Made by a program: the position numbers and the translations under genes. The notes below the pieces were generated by a model. That model was not told where the DNA came from, made no database searches, and was given only the letters and a program-made list of their open reading frames with translations. Below, piece by piece: positions 1 to 7,351 of a stretch of 64,000 bases of DNA. This DNA is from JAPUME01 sp027294185. Its GTDB lineage: Bacteria; Acidobacteriota; Terriglobia; UBA7540; JAPUME01. The stretch is from the NCBI GenBank assembly GCA_963555835.3, contig CAUVWZ020000002.1:1178001-1242000 (forward strand), in the 5' to 3' direction. Numbering within the stretch: position 1 is the first letter of the stretch; every line of letters starts with the position of its first letter.

Positions 1-2
1 AG

Positions 3-392
3 CCGTCTGGCAAACGAGTCCTCACAGTTAAGAGATTCCCGCCCTTACTCGCTGATCCGAACCTGAAAGAACAAGTGTGTACGCTCATCGGGAAGGCGAA
101 GACATCCGCTCAGTTTGCTATTGACTGGCGGAACCGACGTCTCGCCCATCGCGATCTCGACCTGAGTCTCAGCCGGAGCTTGGAGCCACTCCCCCCTGCG
201 ACTCGCGAAAAGGTCGAGGAGTCATTGTCAGCGCTTCGAGCTGTTCTGGACTGCATCGAGATTGAAAACTGCGACGGACATGTGTTGTACGACATATCGT
301 CGGTACCCGGCGGTGCCAAATCACTGGTGCGCGTCATCAAGGGGGGACTTCTGCGCCAGCGCGACAGGCGTGCACGGTGGGAGCGAGGGTAA
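3..392 (+). CDS. HEPN/AbiU2-like protein, 5' end outside window
   Basis: The reading frame is open from base 3 to the TAA at 390-392, so the true start lies upstream of the window; the GTG at 75 is only the first start-like codon inside it. The visible part reads FAIDWRNRRLAHRDLDL, which has the R-x(4-6)-H pattern of HEPN domains and resembles the AbiU2 abortive-infection subfamily. The rest is a helical C-terminus ending in basic residues. In that family the R...H pair is an RNase site, and toxin or defence roles are inferred from that. It sits beside other small accessory genes. A non-defence HEPN protein remains possible. Confidence 0.55.
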   Translation, partial: PSGKRVLTVKRFPPLLADPNLKEQVCTLIGKAKTSAQFAIDWRNRRLAHRDLDLSLSRSLEPLPPATREKVEESLSALRAVLDCIEIENCDGHVLYDISSVPGGAKSLVRVIKGGLLRQRDRRARWERG

Positions 393-449
393 ACCGTGCG
401 CGTGCGCACGATTTGAAATGACGGGATGCTTACCACAATGGCCCCCCGA

Positions 450-788
450 CTACCGCGTGTCCATTCCCCGTTTCCTAAGCCTTGCCTGCCTGTCCATGAT
501 GCGCCTGCGCCTTGCGTAGATCGTTACCCGGCACTTTTGGCAGAGCATGAGCCCCCCATGCACGCAGTCTTTTCGGCGGCAATTGAGGCACCCGAATTCC
601 TCAAAGGCTATCGCCGATATTTTCTGTTCATCGATTGTCTGTTCCTTGCGGAGCGCGTTGCTCGCTGCGCGTGAGTGAAACCAATGCCCGGATTCTTTAG
701 GTTTGACTTCTTTCGGCGGTAAGATCGAGGGCTTTATTTCAGGTTTCGCTGGTAGGTAGTTTTCGTCCGTAGAAGTGGGGCGGGACAT
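450..788 (-). CDS. small protein with four-cysteine zinc-ribbon-like motif
   Basis: 112 residues. The N-terminal half is Pro/Lys-rich and probably disordered. The C-terminal half has GCLNCRRKDC, then LCQKC, followed by a strongly basic tail (YARRRRIMDRQARLRKRG). The Cys pattern suggests a metal-binding knuckle with a nucleic-acid-contacting tail, but I recognise no family. It is on the minus strand together with the next three small genes, and convergent with the HEPN gene at the window start. Overlapping frames on the other strand are less protein-like. There is no clear Shine-Dalgarno upstream of the ATG. Confidence 0.45.
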   Translation of the reverse strand: MSRPTSTDENYLPAKPEIKPSILPPKEVKPKESGHWFHSRAASNALRKEQTIDEQKISAIAFEEFGCLNCRRKDCVHGGLMLCQKCRVTIYARRRRIMDRQARLRKRGMDTR

Positions 789-823
789 ATCTATTCCATT
801 GCCTTCTCAGCGATTGAGGCGTT

Positions 824-1021
824 TTAGGATGCGGCTTTGGGAACCTTGTTTTGCTCGTACAATATGCGATGAATGGAACCCAACACCTTATTCTGATTTT
901 CGAGAAGTGCTCTATGCTTTATCAATTCTGAGTGGATAGAAAACAACTTTATAGAAGCAAACAATAAAATAAGCATGAAAATCAACCAGAACACTACCCC
1001 CCAGATGATTAGCTCTAGCAT
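824..1021 (-). CDS. internal-start small membrane protein (65 aa)
   Basis: The ATG at 1019-1021 follows GGAGGAAGTCAA, a near-ideal Shine-Dalgarno, inside the larger 824-1435 frame. The product has one hydrophobic helix (residues 5-26, rich in I/L/F/W). A predicted cytoplasmic coiled helix with SELIKHRALLENQNKVLGSI follows. This is the shape of small membrane-anchored phage or plasmid proteins, but no function can be assigned. It may be the real gene, with the longer frame spurious, or both products may be made. Confidence 0.5.
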   Translation of the reverse strand: MLELIIWGVVFWLIFMLILLFASIKLFSIHSELIKHRALLENQNKVLGSIHRILYEQNKVPKAAS

Positions 1022-1435
1022 TTGACTTCCTCCGTTTTTGAGACGTATACGCCTGCTGAGATCAATTGTCCAGTGGAAAGGTCGCTGCCTTTGGCTGTTC
1101 CTGACTTTGATGACCCAATTGGCACACAAAACTTCTGCCCGACAGGTAACCCACGCCTGTAAAGCCTCTCGAAGCTGCCCCATGATGTAGCCGATTTTGC
1201 TCTGGCGCGAGCAGTGGAACTTGTAGATCGAGGTTTCGGAGCAAGTGAAGAGGTAATTGAGAAAGTCTTTTATTTCGGCATCTGTCCCGGCAAAAGCAAA
1301 GGGGGCTGCAGGTGCCAAGGGCCCGATCTTCCCCTTGGACTTCACGAGCTGGCCCTTCTTCTTTGGCGGGGTCTGTTTTCTGTTTCGGGATGCTTGCGTG
1401 CGGGGTGACTTACGGACTAGATTCTTCTTAGCCAT
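824..1435 (-). CDS. basic protein fused in frame to a small membrane protein (203 aa)
   Basis: The frame is continuous for 203 codons but looks like two genes in one. Residues 1-45 are very basic (Lys/Arg/Pro) and residues 50-80 carry a short folded-looking stretch (DAEIKDFLNYLFTCSE). From residue 139 a second protein begins with its own start and strong ribosome site (see 824-1021). The first ATG, at 1435, is also preceded by GGAGG at good spacing. No family is recognised. Either the full product is a membrane-anchored basic protein, or the stop of the upstream gene has been lost. The central part (about 85-138) is poorly protein-like, which favours the second view. Confidence 0.4.
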   Translation of the reverse strand: MAKKNLVRKSPRTQASRNRKQTPPKKKGQLVKSKGKIGPLAPAAPFAFAGTDAEIKDFLNYLFTCSETSIYKFHCSRQSKIGYIMGQLREALQAWVTCRAEVLCANWVIKVRNSQRQRPFHWTIDLSRRIRLKNGGSQMLELIIWGVVFWLIFMLILLFASIKLFSIHSELIKHRALLENQNKVLGSIHRILYEQNKVPKAAS

Positions 1436-1530
1436 TTCAGCCTCCTGAATAGGTTGGAGTGGTTAGGGGCGTCCGGGTATGGCCATTACTCGGGCGTCCC
1501 GTCTTCAGCGTTTAGTCTAAAATATATGCT

Positions 1531-1869
1531 TCATTTGTTGCCTTCGCTCGTATCAAAAAGTTTCTTTAGTGCGGCTGATTCTTCGATTGCACCTCGCGCA
1601 TTCCAGCCCACAATGAATCCCGTCTTGAAGATGACCTGTATCTTTTCCAGAACGGAATACTCCTCTTTGTATTTATTGTTTATGAGATCCTCAAATGCCA
1701 AGAAGGTTCCCTGCAATTGCAAGGACTCACTATAGAGCTTGTCCATAATCCCAATTTCTTGTTTTCCGTCTTCAGATAGTGCGGTCCTATCCGGGTTAAG
1801 TTCATCGAATGCGAAACCCTCCAAAGCTGCATCCAAAACATCTACGGTCAACTTCTCAAGAGACTTCAC
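1531..1869 (-). CDS. hypothetical acidic helical protein (112 aa)
   Basis: The GTG start at 1869 is preceded by GGAAGAGG at usable spacing. The protein is acidic and appears helical (KSLEKLTVDVLDAALEGF; later EYSVLEKIQVIFKTGF) with no signal peptide, membrane helix or known motif. It lies between the HTH gene at 1932-2156 and the 824-1435 frame, all on the minus strand, so the three may form a small accessory operon behind the promoter at about 2163-2187. I do not recognise the family. Confidence 0.5.
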   Translation of the reverse strand: MKSLEKLTVDVLDAALEGFAFDELNPDRTALSEDGKQEIGIMDKLYSESLQLQGTFLAFEDLINNKYKEEYSVLEKIQVIFKTGFIVGWNARGAIEESAALKKLFDTSEGNK

Positions 1870-1931
1870 GATTAACCTCTTCCTTTAGGTTTGCTACGTC
1901 TTGTACCGAACCCTTTCCACGTCCCGCTGCT

Positions 1932-2156
1932 TCAAGCCTTCTTCTTCCTCCCTCGGCCTTCCCGGTAATGGGCGGCCATGTATTTGCCGACCTTCTCAAT
2001 TTCTTTGAAGGTCCAGAATCGTACCGAGACCCCGGCAACTTTCCGAAGCTTCGGGACTGGGAATTTTCTTTCCAACATCCAGCGATGCAGTGTGGCCCGT
2101 CCAATCCCTAATAGCTTCGCGGCCTGTGCTGTGGAATAGGTAGTCATTCTGGGCAT
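1932..2156 (-). CDS. excisionase/MerR-type HTH DNA-binding protein
   Basis: 74 residues. YSTAQAAKLLGIGRATLHRWM is a helix-turn-helix of the HTH_17/excisionase type, followed by a wing (VSVRFWTFKEIEKVGKYM) and a basic tail (GRGRKKKA). Such proteins direct integrase reactions on mobile elements or act as small repressors. Its place about 220 bp from a tRNA-derived attachment-like repeat (2373-2417) fits an excisionase of an integrated element. The first ATG lies 6 nt from a perfect TATAAT, so translation may begin on a leaderless mRNA at 2156. The next in-frame ATG (M4) also lacks a Shine-Dalgarno. Confidence 0.75.
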   Translation of the reverse strand: MPRMTTYSTAQAAKLLGIGRATLHRWMLERKFPVPKLRKVAGVSVRFWTFKEIEKVGKYMAAHYREGRGRKKKA

Positions 2157-2187
2157 ACCTGTATTATACTTACCGGGAGCCTGTCAA
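2157..2187 (-). promoter_or_regulatory. promoter of the HTH gene, leaderless type
   Basis: On the minus strand TTGACA (2182-2187) and TATAAT (2163-2168) are both perfect hexamers. They are only 13 nt apart, which is shorter than the usual 16-18. The -10 box ends 6 nt before the ATG, so transcription would begin at or next to the start codon. Promoter activity is inferred; the hexamers and distances are read directly. Confidence 0.45.
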
Positions 2188-2372
2188 GCCAAAACTGAGG
2201 GCAGAAAACTGTGCCCCCTTTTGTGACGTGGATTGTGACGTAACTAGGCCCATGTGCCCCCGTAAGCGGGAGTATGCACGGTAAGCGAAGCACCCCTTAG
2301 GTGCCATTAAATCAGCATGAATACTGAGTGAAACGCTATTCCTGCTCATCAGTGCCATCGTCATCGTCAGAA

Positions 2373-2417
2373 TTGACACGGTAGAGGTCAGCGGTTCGAG
2401 CCCGCTCGGGCCTACCA
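2373..2417 (+). repeat. tRNA-Val(GAC) 3' fragment A, att-like
   Basis: 45 nt equal to tRNA positions 32-76: anticodon loop TTGACAC (anticodon GAC), stem GGTAG, variable AGGTC, T-arm AGCGG-TTCGAGC-CCGCT, acceptor strand CGGGCCT, A, CCA. The 5' half of a tRNA is absent upstream (no CTACC partner stem, no D-arm), so this is not a working tRNA gene. A break exactly at the anticodon loop is where many tyrosine recombinases cross over. A copy with one change lies at 13337-13381. Confidence 0.75.
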
Positions 2418-2419
2418 CA

Positions 2420-2477
2420 GTTAGAGCGTCCCGGGACGCCGGGAAGGTCAGCGGTTCGAGCCCGCCCGGGCCTACCA
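2420..2477 (+). repeat. tRNA-like 3' fragment B
   Basis: 58 nt starting with the D-arm end GTTAGAGCG, then TCCCG-GGACGC-CGGGA as a degenerate anticodon arm with a 6-nt loop lacking U33. It ends with the same variable, T-arm, acceptor and CCA sequence as fragment A, with one change in the T-arm (CCGCC). It sits directly between fragment A and the GIY-YIG ORF and has a near-identical partner at 2741-2798. It is absent from the second cassette at 13.38 kb, so it was probably inserted or lost by recombination between tRNA pieces. Confidence 0.65.
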
Positions 2478-2490
2478 CACGACATCTCCC

Positions 2491-2745
2491 ATGCCCCATC
2501 TTTACATCCTGCAAAGCGTTTCTACGGGGAAATTCTATGTCGGGTCCACTTCCAACCTTGACCGCCGGCTTTCCGAACACCGGCGACGCCACAGTTCCTA
2601 TACACGGCCACGAGGCCCCTGGAAGCTCGTCCACCAGGAACTCTTCGAGGACCTCACTTCTGCACGACACAGAGAAAGTCAAATCAAGAGCTGGAAGTCT
2701 CACCGTTCGATCCAGCAACTCATCCACGGCACAACTCAGAGTTAG
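2491..2745 (+). CDS. GIY-YIG endonuclease domain protein
   Basis: 84 residues, a single GIY-YIG domain. LYIL at 4-7 and FYVGST at 15-20 form the GIY and YIG strands, and SNLDRRLSEH (21-30) holds the catalytic Arg region. WKLVHQELFED (44-54) carries the metal-binding Glu. RESQIKSWKS is the usual basic end helix. This size matches the stand-alone UvrC-like nuclease domain family. The ATG lies 13 nt after the CCA of a tRNA-like piece with no Shine-Dalgarno, and its TAG stop (2743-2745) lies inside the next tRNA-like piece. A second, interrupted copy is at 13395-13649. DNA cleavage is known for the family; a role in mobility at tRNA sites is inference. Confidence 0.8.
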   Translation: MPHLYILQSVSTGKFYVGSTSNLDRRLSEHRRRHSSYTRPRGPWKLVHQELFEDLTSARHRESQIKSWKSHRSIQQLIHGTTQS

Positions 2746-2798
2746 AGCGTCCCGGGACGCCGGGAAGGTCAGCGGTTCGAGCCCGCTCGGGCCTACCA
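2741..2798 (+). repeat. tRNA-like 3' fragment C
   Basis: 58 nt matching fragment B except for the T-arm base, ending in CCGCT-CGGGCCT-A-CCA as in fragment A. It begins at GTTAGAGCG and supplies the stop codon of the GIY-YIG ORF. Its 5' part reappears truncated (GTTAGAGCGTCCCGGGA) at 13645-13661 after the second GIY-YIG copy. Translated on the minus strand, these pieces give GPSGLEPLT, a known source of spurious protein annotations. Confidence 0.65.
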
Positions 2799-3198
2799 CC
2801 CCTAAGTTATTCGGCATCCATTCCTTAGCTGGTCTTTTCGGCTTGCCTTCCGAGGGCTGAAAGAGGCCCGATTGGGACACTGTGTCAGTAGCTGTGTCAG
2901 TAAACTCGCGGGATTGGGGACTTGTGGCGAGCGCCGGACCGCCCAGAATCCGGGCAATGAGTTCGACAGTCTGGCCTCACATCCTAACAGGCTTCGTCGC
3001 AGCTGGTCATTCGCTTTGGGTTAAACCTTCGCTCTGGGAAAACCCTTTTCATTCTCGATGGGAAAGAGGGGCGGCAAGACAATTAGCCGGCGGCCTTACC
3101 AATTCGACGATCAGCTTTATATGTACACGGGTTTGCAATCACTGAACTCATCGGAAGTGCATTACGTTCGGCATCATTGATCGGAGTAATTCCTGCCA
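2799..3198 (-). pseudogene. possible integrase C-terminal remnant; otherwise no gene
   Basis: No intact gene is seen in these 400 bases. On the minus strand an open stretch from about 2980 reads VELIARILGGPALATSPQ, then FTDTATDTV, and runs on toward tRNA-like fragment C. That resembles the tail of a tyrosine recombinase reading into its attachment site, but no catalytic residues are visible. A 24-nt block here (2881-2904) made of two near-identical 12-mers recurs at 13208-13231 with two changes, where the same strand reads FTSTATDT. The remnant call is tentative. Confidence 0.25.
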
Positions 3199-4575
3199 TC
3201 AAGTCACCACCCAAGGCTCCCGGTACTTTCGGCTTAAATATTTGACGGCCTCAGCGTCATTCTCGATTTGCTCTTTCTCGGAATTCCAATGGATTGTACG
3301 GCCCGTCCGGAGGGCAATATTAGCCAGATGTGTTGTGGCGGTGGAATAATGGGCAATTTCGACGTCCGAGGCGGGCCATTTGCGGTTCTTAACGCACTCG
3401 AGGAAATTCCGTACATGAGATAGGTGCTGCTCGGAGCCCTCTCCGCGCACCATGTCAGTCCTACCCACCCAGACATCTCGCGGACTGCCCCATGGGTAGA
3501 AAGAAGACTTACCTTGTTTGGTGGATTCAATCTCACGTTCATAAAATGGATCAAGAGGTTCAAACGCCCCCCGTGTTTCGGGGATGATATCGTAGCCAGC
3601 CCGATCTACAATAAGCGTCGCGTCCGTGCCATAGAATGCAATCCCATAGGAGCGGCCATCAACGGGATTCGCGTTTAAAATGCGGTTCGAGTAGGTGAGC
3701 ATGAAATTAGGGTATTCGTAGATCACCTCTAAGGTGTCTGGGGTTTCCCGGTTGTCTTGGACGTAGTATTTGCCCCCAAAAGCCGATACTTTTCTGGGAG
3801 CTCGCTCGTTCATGGCCCATTGGACCATGTCAATATGGTGTACACCCCAGTCTGTTGCATAGCCCCCCGCATAATCCCAGAAGTAGCGGAAATTGAAAAT
3901 AAAGCGATTCGGGTTGAAGGGCCGTTTTGGGGCTGGCCCAAGCCACATATCGTAATCCAAGCCCGGCGGCGGTTCGCTGTCCCGCAAATCTCCCATTCCG
4001 TGAGGGGACTCGTTTCCAAAGTTCCATGCGGCGACTCGGCTGATCTTCCCAAGCTTTCCAGACTGAACCATGGCCACGACTTCCTTGTAGTGTCTGCCCG
4101 AGCGCTGTTGCGTGCCTACTTGGACCACACGATTAAATTTACGCGCTGCCTCCACCATTCTTCTGCCCTCTTGAATGTTATGTGCCAGAGGCTTCTCGAC
4201 GTAAACATCCTTTCCGGCCTGACACGCCAGAATCGTGAGGTAAGCATGCCAGTGATCAGGAGTAGATATAACCACGACATCGATGTCTTTGCGGTCTATG
4301 ACTTTTCGGAAGTCACGGTAGCCGGAAGCTTTCCCTTGGGTCATTTGGATAGCACGCTCAACATTGGGTTGCCAGACGTCGCATACTGCGGCTACCTCGA
4401 CAACTTCAGATTTCAGGAAGTCTCTCAGGTTGCTCCTTCCCATTCCTCCGACTCCGATAAAGCCACAAGTTAGTCGGTCGTTAGCTCCCGTAGCCCGGCT
4501 CCCCGAAATTTTCGTTGCTGCCACTGCGCCGACGGCGCTCAGACTCGAGGTTTTAATGAAATTCCTGCGATTCAT
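3199..4575 (-). CDS. Tat-exported Gfo/Idh/MocA oxidoreductase
   Basis: 458 residues. A twin-arginine leader (NRRNFIK, residues 2-8, with a hydrophobic stretch to about 30) predicts export folded with its cofactor. The Rossmann motif GFIGVGGMGR is at 38-47, EKP with the catalytic-type Lys is at 127-129, and DWGVHHID is at 242-249 in the C-terminal sheet domain. Exported members of this family oxidise sugars, glycosides or cyclitols with tightly held NAD(P). The exact substrate cannot be read. It is transcribed away from the GIY-YIG cassette, and the FG-GAP gene lies 43 bp upstream on the same strand, suggesting one operon. AAGGAGGTAGTAC just before the ATG is a strong ribosome site. Confidence 0.9.
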   Translation of the reverse strand: MNRRNFIKTSSLSAVGAVAATKISGSRATGANDRLTCGFIGVGGMGRSNLRDFLKSEVVEVAAVCDVWQPNVERAIQMTQGKASGYRDFRKVIDRKDIDVVVISTPDHWHAYLTILACQAGKDVYVEKPLAHNIQEGRRMVEAARKFNRVVQVGTQQRSGRHYKEVVAMVQSGKLGKISRVAAWNFGNESPHGMGDLRDSEPPPGLDYDMWLGPAPKRPFNPNRFIFNFRYFWDYAGGYATDWGVHHIDMVQWAMNERAPRKVSAFGGKYYVQDNRETPDTLEVIYEYPNFMLTYSNRILNANPVDGRSYGIAFYGTDATLIVDRAGYDIIPETRGAFEPLDPFYEREIESTKQGKSSFYPWGSPRDVWVGRTDMVRGEGSEQHLSHVRNFLECVKNRKWPASDVEIAHYSTATTHLANIALRTGRTIHWNSEKEQIENDAEAVKYLSRKYREPWVVT

Positions 4576-4618
4576 TTTGTACTACCTCCTTCCGACTGCC
4601 GATGTTTTATCTCACCGT

Positions 4619-5854
4619 TTACCGAGTGAGGTTTTCATACAAGAAAAGCCCCTTTTTCCCTGCAGCGATCAAATCCAAGTCGCCGTCCTTATCCACGTCA
4701 ACCACAGGGAACTGCATTCCCACTCCCATGTCGATGTGGTAGTCGATCACCCTTTTGAGCCAGGAAACCGACGGTCCCCGATGCAACTCATACCAGACGA
4801 TGATCCCAGGTTCCAGTGAGCCTGGGTCGGAAACGCCGTGCCCCCAGGACCGTTTGCCGGTTACAAAATCGAGATCGCCGTCTCCATCCATATCTGCCAG
4901 TGCTGCCGAGTGAGACTGGGACCAACTCTCGTCGATGATGTGGGCTTCCCAATTGATCTTGCCATTATCCCCTGGTGTCTGCTCCCACCAATAGACGCCA
5001 TAGTCGTGACCCGCTCCCGTCAGGATGTCCGCATCGCCGTCATCGTCCACGTCATAAACATAGATGTTTCCAGCCGCATTGGTCCTTGTCCCGGGAATGA
5101 TGCGGAAATCCAAATGGGGCTTCCATTCCCCCTTGCGGATATCTTTTGGCGCTTCGTACCAACCCGTGGGTACCACGACATCTATTAATCCGTCGCCATT
5201 GATATCACCAAAGCCCATGCCATGGCCGTTCCCGCTAGCTGAAATCTGGTATCTCGTCCACCTTGCAGCCCCATTTTCGTGCTCGTAATCGAACCAAACA
5301 ATCGGGGAATCCTGAGATGGCATGTTGGGAAAGAGAGCATGAGGTTCCCCCCGTTTTTCAAGGTCAACGAAAAAAAGGAATTCAACGTGACCATCTGTTG
5401 GTGCGATCCTATGTTCTTGCCAGCCCCCTTTATCCCAATCGCCTTTCGGATTTTCAAACCAGGAGACCCGTTTCTCCATGTAGAAGGACGTGATTATGTC
5501 GGGGTAACCATCCTGGTTCACATCGAAGGCAATGTCACTCAGGCTGTCGAAATGTATATCCCACTTGGTTATGTTGCGAATGAAGTGAGGTTGCCAGGCT
5601 GGCCCTTCATACCACCTGGCTCCGGCGATGATATCCAGAACGCCGTCATTGTTGATGTCTGCTACGGCGGCGGTCTCATAGGCGCCTCCGTCCAGTTTGT
5701 GCTTGGCGAAAGGGATGGGGTCAGCGGCCTGGAACTGTCCAGAAATGACGCTGAGGCCTGCAATGAGGAAGACGATTAGCAACCCGCTCTGGGCTTTCAT
5801 CATCCGGCCGATGCGGATTCGTGCGTTTTCGGTTTGACGCCATATTGCAGCCAT
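4619..5854 (-). CDS. secreted FG-GAP/VCBS repeat beta-propeller protein
   Basis: 411 residues. After a basic start, a hydrophobic signal segment (about 21-42) ends near AAD. Blocks such as AVADINNDGVLDIIAG, AFDVNQDGYPDIIT, GFGDINGDGLIDVVV, DVDDDGDADILTG, ADMDGDGDLDFVTG and DVDKDGDLDLIAAG are FG-GAP/VCBS calcium-binding propeller blades, six in all. Such proteins are extracellular or periplasmic, and often unassigned or linked to glycan use. GGAG 8 nt before the ATG at 5854 supports this start; M18 is an alternative that leaves a tighter signal peptide. It lies just upstream of the exported oxidoreductase. Confidence 0.85.
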   Translation of the reverse strand: MAAIWRQTENARIRIGRMMKAQSGLLIVFLIAGLSVISGQFQAADPIPFAKHKLDGGAYETAAVADINNDGVLDIIAGARWYEGPAWQPHFIRNITKWDIHFDSLSDIAFDVNQDGYPDIITSFYMEKRVSWFENPKGDWDKGGWQEHRIAPTDGHVEFLFFVDLEKRGEPHALFPNMPSQDSPIVWFDYEHENGAARWTRYQISASGNGHGMGFGDINGDGLIDVVVPTGWYEAPKDIRKGEWKPHLDFRIIPGTRTNAAGNIYVYDVDDDGDADILTGAGHDYGVYWWEQTPGDNGKINWEAHIIDESWSQSHSAALADMDGDGDLDFVTGKRSWGHGVSDPGSLEPGIIVWYELHRGPSVSWLKRVIDYHIDMGVGMQFPVVDVDKDGDLDLIAAGKKGLFLYENLTR

Positions 5855-6145
5855 CGTGAAAACTCCGTGCTCGGAATAAAAAATCCAGCAGAAAACAGAT
5901 CGCAGCGTGAACGTCCCAAACCGCCTGGGGTTCCCAAACCAACATGCGCCGATGCGAGGTGAGGGTCAGCTGGGTGCTGGTTTGTTCTCTCACTGAGGCA
6001 TCTGCCATCCTCGCCCAGTCCTAAGTCAATTCCACTCCCGATTACACGACACCTCTGCTTGCGCCGGTGATAAGGGCGATTTCAAGCTTACTTTCATGAC
6101 CCAGAACTCACAGTTGCCATGACTCACGCCTTCTAAAGTTCGAAT

Positions 6146-7309
6146 TCACAGCCTAACCCATGTGGAGCCCTTCTCGCAGGACTCGATCGCCTTGGAAATA
6201 AATACCATGCCACGCAGGCCGTCGTGTACGGTTGGGAAGTCATATTCCTTGGTTTTCATTGGATCGCCGTCATCGTATCTGCGGATCGCCTCCACCACTC
6301 CACAGTAAATGGTCGCAAAGGCTTCGAAATAACCTTCCGGGTGCCCAGTGGGAAGGCGGGTGGAGGAACTGGTCGCCTCCGAAAGGTACTCGCCGTGCCC
6401 ACGTGTGAGTGTCTGCCTCGGCTGGCCATAGCGGTAAACTTCAAGCTTGTTCGGATTTTCCTGGGCCCAAAGGATTGCGCCCTCCGAGGCGTAAACGCGG
6501 AGGCTCAGCGCATTTTCTTCTCCTGTGGCGACTTGGCTAATGGTCAAGATACCTTTTCCGCCGCCCTTGAAGCGGAGAAGGATGTTCGCGTCTTCATCCA
6601 GTTTCCGATCCGGGAGGAAGGTACTCTTGTCCGCACAGAGCTCAGTGATGGGATCCCCGGTTACATATTCCAGTAGGTTCACGCAGTGTGTAGCGACATC
6701 ACCCAAGGCGCCCGCCATGCCCGCCTGCGCCGGGTCCACCCGCCAAGCCGCCTGCTTCTGGCCTAGCTTTTCGTGCTGGACCATAAGGAAGTCCTGAAGG
6801 TATTCGACAATCACCTTGCGAATCGTGCCCATTTTATTCGAGCGGAAGAGATGGCGGGCGTGCCTCACCAAGGGGTGTCCGGTATAGTTGTGGGTAAGCG
6901 CGAAGACGAGTCCCGTCTTTTCCACCAGCCCGCAAAGCTGCTTCGCTTCGTCGAGGCTGTAGGTCATCGGCTTGTCGCAGACGACATGGAAGCCTGCCTC
7001 TAGAAACGTTTTGGCGATGGGGAAGTGCGAAACGTTCGGCGTGACGATGGTGACAAAGTCGATGCGCTGGTCGTCGGGAAGCTTGGCCTCGGCGCCGGCC
7101 ATTTCTTCATACGTCTGGTAGCAACGCGATGGATCCAGATAGAGTTGGTTTCCGGTTACCCGGGTGTTGTCCGGGTCTCGGGAGAAGCAGCCGGTAACTA
7201 GTTCGACCTGTTGATCGAGGGTTGCCGCGATGCGGTGGACGCCGCCGATGAATGCACCCTGGCCTCCTCCCACCATGCCCATCCGAAGTTTACGCTTCCA
7301 GGATTTCAT
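6146..7309 (-). CDS. cytoplasmic Gfo/Idh/MocA oxidoreductase
   Basis: 387 residues and no signal peptide. The NAD(P)-binding glycine motif GMVGGGQGAFIG spans 11-22. CDKPMTYS with the conserved Lys is at 111-118, and THNYTGHPLVR and the C-terminal alpha/beta domain follow. This subgroup acts on sugars, inositols or 3-keto sugars; which one is not visible. It is 42 bp downstream of the TIM-barrel isomerase gene on the same strand, a pairing common in inositol and keto-sugar pathways. The two products probably work in sequence in the cytosol, with the exported enzyme at 3199-4575 supplying substrate. Confidence 0.9.
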   Translation of the reverse strand: MKSWKRKLRMGMVGGGQGAFIGGVHRIAATLDQQVELVTGCFSRDPDNTRVTGNQLYLDPSRCYQTYEEMAGAEAKLPDDQRIDFVTIVTPNVSHFPIAKTFLEAGFHVVCDKPMTYSLDEAKQLCGLVEKTGLVFALTHNYTGHPLVRHARHLFRSNKMGTIRKVIVEYLQDFLMVQHEKLGQKQAAWRVDPAQAGMAGALGDVATHCVNLLEYVTGDPITELCADKSTFLPDRKLDEDANILLRFKGGGKGILTISQVATGEENALSLRVYASEGAILWAQENPNKLEVYRYGQPRQTLTRGHGEYLSEATSSSTRLPTGHPEGYFEAFATIYCGVVEAIRRYDDGDPMKTKEYDFPTVHDGLRGMVFISKAIESCEKGSTWVRL

Positions 7310-7351
7310 GCCCCGTCCCTTTCTTTGAGTTCAAGGTTTATTTGATCGTGC

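Noticed and set aside
2373..2417. Working tRNA-Val gene
   Set aside because: Only positions 32-76 are present; D-arm, acceptor 5' strand and anticodon stem 5' side are missing. The same holds for 13337-13381.
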